64,000 nt of DNA, from positions 1 through 64,000 of the forward strand of contig JAKQOG010000279.1 of NCBI GenBank assembly GCA_029565395.1. The letters run 5' to 3'. Each line of letters begins with the position of its first letter. Positions within the stretch are counted from its first letter, which is position 1. Both the position numbers and the translations under genes were made by a program. The stretch comes from Candidatus Hydrogenedentota bacterium (GTDB lineage: Bacteria > Hydrogenedentota > Hydrogenedentia > Hydrogenedentales > CAILVY01). Of the stretch, positions 57,209 to 64,000 are shown piece by piece. Below the pieces are notes generated by a model, which saw only the letters and a list, made by a program, of their open reading frames with translations, made no database searches and was not told the DNA's origin.

Positions 57209-57774
57209 CATTTCTCCTTGTTTGACGTAATCCGGTGGAGTTCCGCAACAAAGGCTTTCATCCACGCGGAACATTCGCGCTTGAATCGGCAACAATACAG
57301 GTTTCCAGTAATGACGAGTGGTTCATTTAGATAAATTGCCCCGGCGATTTCCGCATCGAAGCGGCAGCGGGGAATGGTGGTCACTCCAATCCCCCGGAGA
57401 ACATCGGCCACGGCAAGAATCTCGATTCCGTGACAGATGGACGCCACGGGCTTCTGTTTCGCAAAGAAGTCCTTCACGATGCGAATCAAATGTTCATCAT
57501 ACCGCAGAAATTCCGGTGCGCGGCCTCCGGGCAGCACCAAGCCGATATACTCGTCAGGATTTACATCGCGGAAGGCGATATCAGAGGTGATTTTATATCC
57601 AAGAGACTCTATGGTAATGTCCCAACCGGGATCGTGTTCGTGTAGTACCAGGTGATAGGTCCGTTTCTCCGGCGCAGCCACCACCACCTGAAAGTCTTCT
57701 CCCAAACGATAGAACGGCACCATGGTGTCGATTACTTCTCCGCCGTCCCCCACTACCAGCAATACTTTTTCCAT
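57208..57774 (-). CDS. DJ-1/PfpI-family protein
   Basis: 188 aa. The nucleophile elbow is VASICHGIEIL with Cys114; the acidic residue of the family is Glu13 in GDGGEVIDT. The fold is a class-I glutamine-amidotransferase-like sandwich. Members act as proteases, deglycases or chaperones. It shares its last bases with the sulfatase start (ATGA), so the genes are coupled. Confidence 0.88.
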   Translation of the reverse strand: MEKVLLVVGDGGEVIDTMVPFYRLGEDFQVVVAAPEKRTYHLVLHEHDPGWDITIESLGYKITSDIAFRDVNPDEYIGLVLPGGRAPEFLRYDEHLIRIVKDFFAKQKPVASICHGIEILAVADVLRGIGVTTIPRCRFDAEIAGAIYLNEPLVITGNLYCCRFKRECSAWMKAFVAELHRITSNKEK

Positions 57775-57793
57775 GCGTATGTTCCCTTATTTT

Positions 57794-58651
57794 TTATTCA
57801 TAGGCCTTGAAAATCGCTGCATTGTCCAATTCGCCTGCGTCAAGTGAGATCACTTCCTTAAGCAGTTCAGCATGTGTTTCAGAAATAGGCGTACGCGCTT
57901 GTAGTGAGCGTGCATACTCCAGAATCAGGTCCACGTCTTTTGCGTGTTGCGCCAGGCGCGCCACGGGATTCTCATACTGCCCGTAAATCATTTTGGGGCC
58001 TTTGGTGTCCATGGCCACCGAATAGGTTTCTCCCGCCTTGAGCACCTCCAGCACGGTGGGCAGAACGAATCCAGCCTTCTTAGCCAGTCCCAGGGCTTCC
58101 GCTAGAACAAGACGGTTCAAGCCAAAAACCATGTTTACAATAAGCTTCATGCGGTTGCCCTGGCCGGGTTCATCAAAGAAATATTGGGCTTTGGTGAAGG
58201 TCTTAAGCAACGGCAGATAAGATGCCTCTTCTTTCCTCCCGCCCACCAGTGCAATGGCCTGTCCTTTGGACACCACCTCGCTGGAACCGGAAATGCACAC
58301 GTCGATCAACCGCACCTGCTGCATTGCCAGTCGTTCATTATCCTCGACGATGTCTTCGGGGCGTGCGGTGGCGGTATCGATTAAGGATGTTCCGGGTTGA
58401 AGGACAGAAGCCAGATTCTGGCCTCCCCACAGCAATGCCCGGCGGTCGTTTGAGGTCATCAGGCAAAGGAAAATGGCTGAGGTTGCTTCTGCGACCGCAG
58501 GGGCATCCGTCAGCACTTCAACGCCGAGAGACTGTGCTGCTTCACATGCTGCCGGTGCAATATCATAGCCGCGGACAGCATGTCCTGCCCCCAACAGGCG
58601 CTTTGCTATTGCCTTCCCGATTAGTCCGAGACCGATGATTCCGACCTGCAT
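57794..58651 (-). CDS. 3-hydroxyisobutyrate-dehydrogenase-like NAD(P) oxidoreductase
   Basis: 285 aa. Dinucleotide-binding QVGIIGLGLIGKAIAKRLL at the start. CISGSSEVVSKGQAIALVGG is the substrate motif. The catalytic Lys is in NRMKLIVNMVFGLN. The family oxidises beta-hydroxyacids such as hydroxyisobutyrate, tartronate semialdehyde or gluconate derivatives. First gene of an apparent minus-strand operon with the PfpI protein and the sulfatase. Confidence 0.9.
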   Translation of the reverse strand: MQVGIIGLGLIGKAIAKRLLGAGHAVRGYDIAPAACEAAQSLGVEVLTDAPAVAEATSAIFLCLMTSNDRRALLWGGQNLASVLQPGTSLIDTATARPEDIVEDNERLAMQQVRLIDVCISGSSEVVSKGQAIALVGGRKEEASYLPLLKTFTKAQYFFDEPGQGNRMKLIVNMVFGLNRLVLAEALGLAKKAGFVLPTVLEVLKAGETYSVAMDTKGPKMIYGQYENPVARLAQHAKDVDLILEYARSLQARTPISETHAELLKEVISLDAGELDNAAIFKAYE

Positions 58652-58687
58652 AGGAATGTCCTGTTTTCTTTAGACCTTTTTCCTTCG

Positions 58688-58716
58688 TTTCACGGGAAAA
58701 GAAACAAAGAAAATCG
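58688..58716. repeat. Second copy of the TTTCACGnGAAAAGAAA interspersed element
   Basis: TTTCACGGGAAAAGAAA followed by CAAAGAAAATCG matches the sequence TTTCACGAGAAAAGAAA then GAGGCAAAGAAAAGCG at 55656-55687, except for a short deletion. It lies between the beta-hydroxyacid dehydrogenase and DUF6807 genes. Confidence 0.6.
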
Positions 58717-58729
58717 GGTTTTTACGTTT

Positions 58730-59707
58730 CTATTTTTCAATGCCAATATGTTTAAGATATTCGATATTCAGTTTCAGGTAGTCCGGCGGCTGGTCATTCT
58801 GGGTGGAGAATACGCAGAGACCAAAACCCAGCCGGAATGTCGTATCTTTGGGCAGGGGCGTTGTATCCGGTTTGAAAGCATCGTCCTTTGGGGCGGTCAT
58901 GGCTTTTTTGCCGAATGGATTTGCGACCAACAGCCCATAATTGCGGGTATGAAACCAGGAGGGGCGGAAATTGCGAGGATCCGTCAGTAGCATCAGACCT
59001 GTCCGTTGATTGTTCATGATGCCGGAATAACTGCACCAGTCCGCGATCTTTCCCCAAGTCCCATTTTCGTCTACGCCACCAAGATTGTTCAGAATAGTAC
59101 CCGAACCGTGTTTTACACTGAGTTCCGTGGCCATGCGCACGCCGAAGCCCATTTCCTCCTGATCACCGAATGTTATACCATCCATGGTTGTACGGAATTG
59201 GGAATTCGCCGTCAGGAACCAGGCATCTTTAAGAGGATGAAACGTGTAGGTGCAGGTTTCCGCACACAGCATCTTAGGCGGCGTATCTTTTGTTTCGTAG
59301 GCATTTAGAACAGTGAATTGTCCTGTGGATCCTGGTCCTTCCTGGGGAGGAGTTACAAACTTTACATGACGCACCCGTGCTTTGTTGCGCCAGAAATCCG
59401 CGCCGCCGAGATCGCCGAAGGCCAGCCAGGCTCCGGGATGAAAATCAGGATGATCGAGGTTGTCCGCATCCTTCACCGGATCCGGCGGATGATTGCGTGT
59501 GACCTGGACGCCGTTCGGCGCCATGATTTGGCAAAAGTAGGGACGGGGGATGACCGGCTCGTCGTATACATATATGGCGAATGGTTTTTCACCGGCCTGA
59601 ATGATAATTTTGCCGGGGCTTACAGTGAAATTAACGGCAGAATTTTCCTGAGCATGGGCCGAAGAGAAACCGCATGCGAGCACTACAACCAATCCCAGTC
59701 GCATCAT
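58730..59707 (-). CDS. PmoA/DUF6807-family secreted protein
   Basis: About 325 aa from ATG 59707; the frame is open to 59791 but AGAGGATGG lies upstream of the paired ATG. A signal peptide (MMRLGLVVVLACGFSSAHAQ) follows. The core has PYFCQIMAPNGVQVTRNHPPD, DHPDFHPGAWLAFGDLGGADFWRN and SYSGIMNNQRTGLMLL, matching the DUF6807 (PmoA-like) pattern. Members are common in PVC genomes beside sulfatases and Gfo/Idh/MocA proteins. The reaction is unknown; the PmoA name does not imply methane oxidation. Confidence 0.8.
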   Translation of the reverse strand: MMRLGLVVVLACGFSSAHAQENSAVNFTVSPGKIIIQAGEKPFAIYVYDEPVIPRPYFCQIMAPNGVQVTRNHPPDPVKDADNLDHPDFHPGAWLAFGDLGGADFWRNKARVRHVKFVTPPQEGPGSTGQFTVLNAYETKDTPPKMLCAETCTYTFHPLKDAWFLTANSQFRTTMDGITFGDQEEMGFGVRMATELSVKHGSGTILNNLGGVDENGTWGKIADWCSYSGIMNNQRTGLMLLTDPRNFRPSWFHTRNYGLLVANPFGKKAMTAPKDDAFKPDTTPLPKDTTFRLGFGLCVFSTQNDQPPDYLKLNIEYLKHIGIEK

Positions 59708-59812
59708 GGCTACCATCCTCTGATTGAATATGGCATCATATTCACTAGAAATACCTGGCAGTATGATAGACGTGAACGGAATCGGGTTCAATCATACGGA
59801 GGGAGAAACTGC

Positions 59813-61078
59813 ATGGGGAATGTTCAAGACCGGAATGAGGTCACTTCAACGCAAAAGTGGATGGTGCTGGGTGCTGGATTCTTTGGATGGTTGTTTGCAG
59901 GGATGCAGCTTGGGTTAATGCCGTTTGCAGCACTCACTATTTCGAAGGGGTTGATGGGGCCGGATTTCACTCCTACAGCAGCGGGTACCTGGTTTGCGGG
60001 GTATTCCGCTATTACCATGCTCGGTGCTGCCACAGGCGGAATTCTGTTCGGCAATCTCGGCGATAAATATGGCCGGGCCAGGGGACTTGCCTGGAGCATG
60101 CTCTGTTACACCTTCTTTGGTTTGGCAGGGTATTTTGTATCCAGCCAGGAACAATTGCTCGTTCTACGATTTTTGGTGGGATTGGGCGTAGGGGGGACGT
60201 GGCCCAATGGCGTCTCCCTCCTTTCTGAATTCTGGGCCGATGTGTCGCGTCCAGCCTTGGCAGGACTAATGGGCGCAGCGGCCAATCTGGGAATACTTCT
60301 CCTTTCTCTGTTGGGCAAGGTCTATGTCGTAACCCCCGATACGTGGCGTCCGTTCATGCTGATTACGGCGAGTCCGATACTTTTAGCTTTGTTGGCGGTG
60401 TGGCTGCTGCCGGAATCCCCGAAGTGGCTACAAAGCCGGAATGCTGCCGCGGGTACGCAAGCAGGCATTCCGCTGGGGGAATTATTGCAGCCACCATTAT
60501 TGAAAACGACCTTTTTGGGTATCTGCCTCGGCGCGATACCCCTGCTGGGGGCGTGGGCGTCGAGTAAATGGATGTTGCCATGGGCCGATCATATTGGCGG
60601 TACATCTAATCCTGGTTACAAGGCAATAACATTGTTGTGTTGGTCCACCGGTGCAACGATTGGCGGGTTGTTGGGAGGGTATGTTGGGCAATTGCTCGGC
60701 CGTCGGATGTCGTATGCAGCCATCAGCATTTGTGCATGCGCGATGAATGTTTTCATTTACACCATGCTCCGGCCGTTGGAACCGCTTTTCCTCCCCGCCG
60801 TGTTCATTCAGGGCCTTGTCAGCACCCTCTTTTTTGGCTGGCTGCCCTTGTACCTGCCAGAAATATTCCCCACGCGCGTACGGGCCACCGGAACGGGTAT
60901 CTCGTATAATTTCGGGCGTTTCCTGACGGCGGCGGGAGTTATGGCCGCGGGTGTGTTGATCCAGTTCTTCCAAGGTGACTATGCACGGGTCGGGGCCATT
61001 ACGGGATTTGTTTATGCCTTGGGAGTGTTGGTGATATGGTGGGCACCCGAGACCAAAGGAAAGGAATTGGCTAGGTGA
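59813..61078 (+). CDS. MFS transporter
   Basis: About 421 aa from ATG 59813, which follows GGAGGGAG; the upstream frame to 59318 is opposite the DUF6807 gene. Twelve hydrophobic helices, GNLGDKYGRARG between helices 2 and 3, and GGTWPNGVSLLSEFWADVSR in helix 4/5. GQLLGRRMS marks the second half. It resembles the aromatic-acid/sugar-acid symporter branch. With its divergent neighbours it may import a sugar-derived acid. Confidence 0.92.
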   Translation: MGNVQDRNEVTSTQKWMVLGAGFFGWLFAGMQLGLMPFAALTISKGLMGPDFTPTAAGTWFAGYSAITMLGAATGGILFGNLGDKYGRARGLAWSMLCYTFFGLAGYFVSSQEQLLVLRFLVGLGVGGTWPNGVSLLSEFWADVSRPALAGLMGAAANLGILLLSLLGKVYVVTPDTWRPFMLITASPILLALLAVWLLPESPKWLQSRNAAAGTQAGIPLGELLQPPLLKTTFLGICLGAIPLLGAWASSKWMLPWADHIGGTSNPGYKAITLLCWSTGATIGGLLGGYVGQLLGRRMSYAAISICACAMNVFIYTMLRPLEPLFLPAVFIQGLVSTLFFGWLPLYLPEIFPTRVRATGTGISYNFGRFLTAAGVMAAGVLIQFFQGDYARVGAITGFVYALGVLVIWWAPETKGKELAR

Positions 61079-61118
61079 AAAACCGATAGGGATGCATCTA
61101 TTTAAAGCAATATCCAAA

Positions 61119-61147
61119 TAGACAAATTCAGATGTATGCTGTATTCT
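61119..61147 (+). promoter_or_regulatory. Sigma-70-like promoter of the 61195 gene
   Basis: TAGACA (61119-61124), 17-base spacer, TATTCT (61142-61147). Transcription would begin near 61154. Moderate match. Confidence 0.45.
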
Positions 61148-61194
61148 TAAGGTGTGATGAATAGGGATGATTTTAGACAGGGAGCGTTGAAGGT

Positions 61195-62025
61195 ATGACC
61201 GATCAGGTTGAAACGAAATCGATCACCTTTGGAGGTATTTTTTATTCGCTCTGTGGTGTATTTGTATATTCTTTTATCGGGGGTTTTCTCTTGTTTTTTT
61301 TATTCCTGGCAATCCGTTTCTATAGTCCTGTATTCGTTTTGTTGTCGCCTTTGTCGCCTATCACAATATTCATGTTGTATTTTGTTTTGCCCTATGGCTT
61401 TTTATGGAAGCATTGGAGACTCTCCAGGCCATTCGGACCTGGGTCTTTTGTCATTTGTCTGATTACTCTCCTTCCGGTGTTAAAAGAATTCAACGAAGGC
61501 AGGTGTTTTTCAGAAAACGTTTTTTGCGCGATAGTATTATTTTGTCTGGTAATAGTGTCTCTCATTCATGTCGCAGAATCTGTTTCGATAACCTTACGAT
61601 GGAAACTAGTCCTATTGCTCGTTATTTTCGAAGCCTCGTTGTTGATGTATAGCGGGGTTGTTTATATACGTGACACAATAGAGGCGAAAACGTTTCTACG
61701 TGAAGCCAGACAACTATATATTTGTAGCGAAGACTGCCAAGAATCCTATTTAATACCCGAGAAAACGACAAGAGAACTTTTAGCGCACTGTAGATTTTTA
61801 TCAGTGAGACCCCCATTAAATAAAGGATCTTATACCGGAAAGGCCAAAATGACGAATGGAAATGAGAAAAATCTCCGCATAGCAGTCGGTATGGGTTATT
61901 TCTATGTTGATGGAATCTCGTTTCTATTCGATTTCGATGACGATGTAAAAGAGAAAACATATCAAAACTTCAATGACGCCAATAACTATTTCTATGAAGT
62001 TGAAAAGAAAAAACGATCAAAATAA
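61195..62025 (+). CDS. Uncharacterised membrane protein, AT-rich
   Basis: 276 aa. About five hydrophobic segments in the first 170 residues (VFVYSFIGGFLLFFLFLAIRFY, PITIFMLYFVLPYGFLW, VFCAIVLFCLVIVSLI, LVLLLVIFEASLLMYSGVVYI), then a charged soluble tail of about 110 residues ending in KKKRSK. I recognise no family. Base composition is visibly lower in GC than that of the neighbours, suggesting different origin. Confidence 0.6.
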   Translation: MTDQVETKSITFGGIFYSLCGVFVYSFIGGFLLFFLFLAIRFYSPVFVLLSPLSPITIFMLYFVLPYGFLWKHWRLSRPFGPGSFVICLITLLPVLKEFNEGRCFSENVFCAIVLFCLVIVSLIHVAESVSITLRWKLVLLLVIFEASLLMYSGVVYIRDTIEAKTFLREARQLYICSEDCQESYLIPEKTTRELLAHCRFLSVRPPLNKGSYTGKAKMTNGNEKNLRIAVGMGYFYVDGISFLFDFDDDVKEKTYQNFNDANNYFYEVEKKKRSK

Positions 62026-62099
62026 CACCAGATAGAATCTGAATTTTGACCTGTTCTTGATGTATCCTCTAGTTTATTTAAACAATTAGGATTTCTTCT

Positions 62100-62237
62100 A
62101 TGAAACGGTTTATTTTTGCGTTGTTTCTTTTGATTTTCCTGCATGGGTGTGCGACCACGGGAACTGGGTCGAAGGAACCAATCAATGTGGAAGTGGGGGG
62201 AACGTATCAGGTCCGTGGGGTGACGCATATAAAATAG
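62100..62237 (+). CDS. Very small predicted lipoprotein
   Basis: 45 aa: MKRFIFALFLLIFLHGC is a signal peptide with lipobox (LHGC), followed by 28 residues (ATTGTGSKEPINVEVGGTYQ...). TAGGA lies about nine bases before the ATG. It starts 74 bases after the AT-rich membrane protein and may share its transcript. Short entericidin-like lipoproteins have this size, but homology is not shown. Confidence 0.5.
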   Translation: MKRFIFALFLLIFLHGCATTGTGSKEPINVEVGGTYQVRGVTHIK

Positions 62238-62561
62238 GCCATTGGGGGTTTTGAATTGCCTGGGGGGGGGATCGCCGGACCCGGCTTCCCCCTTCGCTCT
62301 GCACGCTTCGAAGGACAAATCGGAGGACAAGACCGCCGCGGCAAGTTGCGGATAGCGGATTGGATGTGAGAGTTCTGGGAAGTCTGGGAGGACTGGGATT
62401 AATGGGATCCCGGATACCGATTGCGATAGCGATACCGATAGCGATCCCGATAGCGATACCGATAGCGATTGCGATTGGGTAGAGTGAAATATCTCGCGAA
62501 CGTAGGGGGCGCATGGGTATAATGGGGGAAATGGAAGAACAAACCAGCGAGGGTTCGTGCT
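62238..62561. repeat. Repeat-filled intergenic gap
   Basis: This 324-base gap has no supported gene. It contains a run of nine G (62262-62270), a CTGGGA/GTCTGGGAGG low-complexity stretch (about 62375-62400) and a simple array of GATAGC/GATACC hexamers (62411-62476), whose reverse frame reads as IAIGIAIG. The pieces look like accumulated interspersed simple repeats. No promoter stands out before the ferritin-like gene. Confidence 0.55.
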
Positions 62562-63053
62562 ATGCCTCCAGTGTTTACAGCAGAAAAAGTGTTTAATACG
62601 GCGATTAAGATTGAGCGGAATGGGGCAGCTTTTTATGCCGCCGCAGCGAAGCAAACCAGTAATGAAGCAATGAAGAAACTTTTTCTTCAACTGTCGGCAG
62701 CGGAACGGACGCATGCGCAGGTATATGTCCGGTTGAAGGGTATGATACTGGAATCTCAGAAGGCCGGGAAAGGCCTCGAAACCGAGGGGATTCTACAGCA
62801 GTATCTCCATGCATTTGCCAAGGGTGGGATATTCAATCTCACGATGGACACGGTGAAGGCGCTGGCAGAAATGAGAAGTTTTCAGGAGATTTTGGAGTTT
62901 GCCATCGAGCGGGAGCGGGACAGCATCCTTTTCTATACGGCGGTTAAGGAATTGGTTCCTAAAAAATTAGGGCGATCAAAGGTCGATGCTATTATCTATG
63001 AGGAAATGGCCCATCTGGCGACCTTGAACCAGGAATTGGCCCGGCACAAGTAG
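62562..63053 (+). CDS. Ferritin-like / rubrerythrin-type diiron protein
   Basis: 163 aa, four long helices. The probable diiron ligands are Glu in IKIERNGAAFYAAAA, ExxH in SAAERTHAQVY, Glu in AIERERDSILFY and ExxH in YEEMAHLATLNQ. The rubredoxin domain of classical rubrerythrins is absent. May act in peroxide reduction or iron handling. I take ATG 62562 as the start. Confidence 0.85.
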   Translation: MPPVFTAEKVFNTAIKIERNGAAFYAAAAKQTSNEAMKKLFLQLSAAERTHAQVYVRLKGMILESQKAGKGLETEGILQQYLHAFAKGGIFNLTMDTVKALAEMRSFQEILEFAIERERDSILFYTAVKELVPKKLGRSKVDAIIYEEMAHLATLNQELARHK

Positions 63054-63140
63054 TGTGAAAACAGGCAGGGGGTGTTTTTTGGGCACATGTAAACCTTTAT
63101 AGAAAGGGAAACGTTATCTAAAGTGGCTCAGGAACGTAAG

Positions 63141-63713
63141 ATGGAGCTTTCGGCCCTGGACGATCAGGCATTGGCCCTGGCGTTGAAATCGGGCAACACG
63201 GCCGCATTCGACGAACTGGTGCACAGGCACCAGGGCCGGGTATATGCCGTGGCGTACCGAATGACGGGCAACCGAGATGATGCCTTGGATATCGCCCAGG
63301 AATCGCTCCTGAAGGCGTACCGGAAGATCGGGTCGTGGGAGCCAACAGGAGGCTTTCTCCCCTGGCTTCTGCGGTTGACGGCGAATCAGTCTATCGATCA
63401 TCTGCGCCGATGGAAGCGGCACCGGCACCAGCCGCTGGACGAAACATATGTCCCTGAGACCGAAGGCGCGGCGGTGGAGCCGGCGGCGATGGCAACGGAA
63501 AGTGGCGTGCGCGCCCGTGAAATTGATGCGCGGGTTCGGCAATCGCTGGAGGTATTGTCGCCCGCCCAAAAGACCGTATTCGTACTGCGGCACTACGAAG
63601 GGTTGCCGCTGGCCGATATAGCGCAGCAACTGGGGTGTACGGTTGGCAGCGTAAAAGTGCACCTCTTTCGCGCGCTGAAAAAATTGCAGAAAGAACTGGG
63701 CGATTTAGTCTAA
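63141..63713 (+). CDS. ECF-type RNA polymerase sigma factor
   Basis: About 190 aa from ATG 63141 (after CAGGAACG; GTG 63123 gives 196 aa). Region 2 has FDELVHRHQGRVYAVAYRMTGNRDDALDIAQESLLKAYRKI, and region 4 has LSPAQKTVFVLRHYEGLPLADIAQQLGCTVGSVKVHLFRALKKL. It is followed by a zinc-finger anti-sigma gene, so activity is likely controlled by that partner. Similar to the SigE/RpoE-like group. Confidence 0.95.
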   Translation: MELSALDDQALALALKSGNTAAFDELVHRHQGRVYAVAYRMTGNRDDALDIAQESLLKAYRKIGSWEPTGGFLPWLLRLTANQSIDHLRRWKRHRHQPLDETYVPETEGAAVEPAAMATESGVRAREIDARVRQSLEVLSPAQKTVFVLRHYEGLPLADIAQQLGCTVGSVKVHLFRALKKLQKELGDLV

Positions 63714-63734
63714 GGACGATGCGAAGGAAAGCCT

Positions 63735-64000
63735 ATGTTAGGATGCCGGAAAATCAGGGGATTGTTGGCTGCTTCCCTCTATGAAGCGCCCAACGAGGAT
63801 GATCAGGCCACGTTGGACCGCCACCTCGCAAATTGTGCAGCCTGCCGTGAACAGGCCCGGCAACTGCGTGCTTTGCATGATGCCGTTCCGATTCCCCCGG
63901 TGGAATTCACCGGCGACCTATTGCCCGTATTGCGCCAACGCCTTGCCGAAGAGTCCACCCCCTTCCTCTGGCGGCGCTGGGCGATGCCGGTTGCGGCGTG
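63735..64000 (+). CDS. Zinc-finger anti-sigma factor, partial at window edge
   Basis: Starts at ATG 63735 after GAAGGAAAG and remains open to the end of the window (about 88 codons). It contains a zf-HC2 motif, DRHLANCAACREQARQLRALH (HxxxCxxC), and a later basic stretch LWRRWAMPVAA that probably begins a membrane helix. Such proteins hold the cognate ECF sigma factor at the membrane. Confidence 0.85.
   Translation, partial: MLGCRKIRGLLAASLYEAPNEDDQATLDRHLANCAACREQARQLRALHDAVPIPPVEFTGDLLPVLRQRLAEESTPFLWRRWAMPVAA

Noticed and set aside
58730-59707. Methane monooxygenase subunit, because of the PmoA family name
   Set aside because: It is a soluble secreted protein without the membrane helices or copper sites of particulate methane monooxygenase; the name is historical.

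Overview
The window is a gene-dense stretch of bacterial chromosome of moderate GC content. It carries no phage, plasmid or intact IS gene. Several features together point to the Planctomycetota / Verrucomicrobiota / Lentisphaerota / Hydrogenedentota group of environmental bacteria. These are a prepilin-like protein ending in an H-x-DG type motif, a Tat-exported Gfo/Idh/MocA dehydrogenase, a CxPxR sulfatase, a PmoA-family (DUF6807) protein, a BNR sialidase-like protein, a GH51 arabinofuranosidase, and many short palindromic interspersed repeats. The phylum is an inference; no rRNA gene or other decisive marker is present.

Layout. 1-4.5 kb: on the minus strand, dinB followed by a short dnaE2-like polymerase, a probable lesion-bypass pair. 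4.7-9.5 kb: a radical SAM protein, a membrane-anchored ILEI-domain protein translationally coupled to a WecA/MraY-type transferase, a prepilin-like protein, and a zinc-ribbon protein with a triple repeat. 9.5-12.3 kb: a PLP alanine-racemase-fold enzyme, a GNAT acetyltransferase and an extended nucleoside diphosphate kinase. 12.4-15.2 kb: a multi-PAS hybrid histidine kinase, followed by a MITE-like element. 15.5-21.4 kb: an unrecognised protein coupled to a GH51 enzyme, a GT2 fusion protein and a large Tat-exported putative glycosidase. 22-26.4 kb: a radical SAM protein with a membrane partner, facing an STT3/PglB-like oligosaccharyltransferase homologue. 26.7-35 kb, minus strand: an HDOD protein, then a probable envelope/signalling transcription unit read MoxR, Ser/Thr kinase, L,D-transpeptidase, DICT?-GAF-GGDEF protein, lipoprotein, GT-C glycosyltransferase. 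35.2-37.2 kb: a response regulator with a degenerate GGDEF domain, then a four-helix-bundle (S23/IVP) gene enclosed by inverted heptamer arrays. 37.3-43.3 kb: a complete RND efflux operon. 43.4-46.3 kb: a sialidase-like protein and leuA. 46.4-47.2 kb: an MNT nucleotidyltransferase with a HEPN partner that is interrupted by a stop codon. 47.2-54.3 kb: tRNA-Gly, tRNA-Lys, tRNA-Leu, tig, clpP, clpX, lon and engB, the protein-quality-control core. 54.3-61.1 kb: carbohydrate genes (Gfo/Idh/MocA dehydrogenase, sulfatase, DJ-1/PfpI protein, beta-hydroxyacid dehydrogenase, DUF6807 protein, MFS transporter). 61.2-64 kb: an AT-richer membrane protein, a very small lipoprotein, a repeat-filled gap, a ferritin-like protein, and an ECF sigma factor with its zinc-finger anti-sigma factor, which runs off the window.

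Functional themes. Polysaccharide and glycan work (glycosidases, sulfatase, GT2, GT-C, WecA-like, STT3-like) and envelope signalling dominate. The most unusual material is in the repeats and unexpected gene architectures. These include the S23 gene inside inverted (AGTCTGT)n arrays, a 138-bp MITE-like element with 17-bp perfect inverted ends and 13-bp flanking direct repeats, an STT3-like protein whose longest reading frame begins inside a 30-bp perfect palindrome, a His-rich N-terminal extension on trigger factor, and the in-frame TAA in the HEPN gene. All calls come from reading the sequence; no database search was possible.
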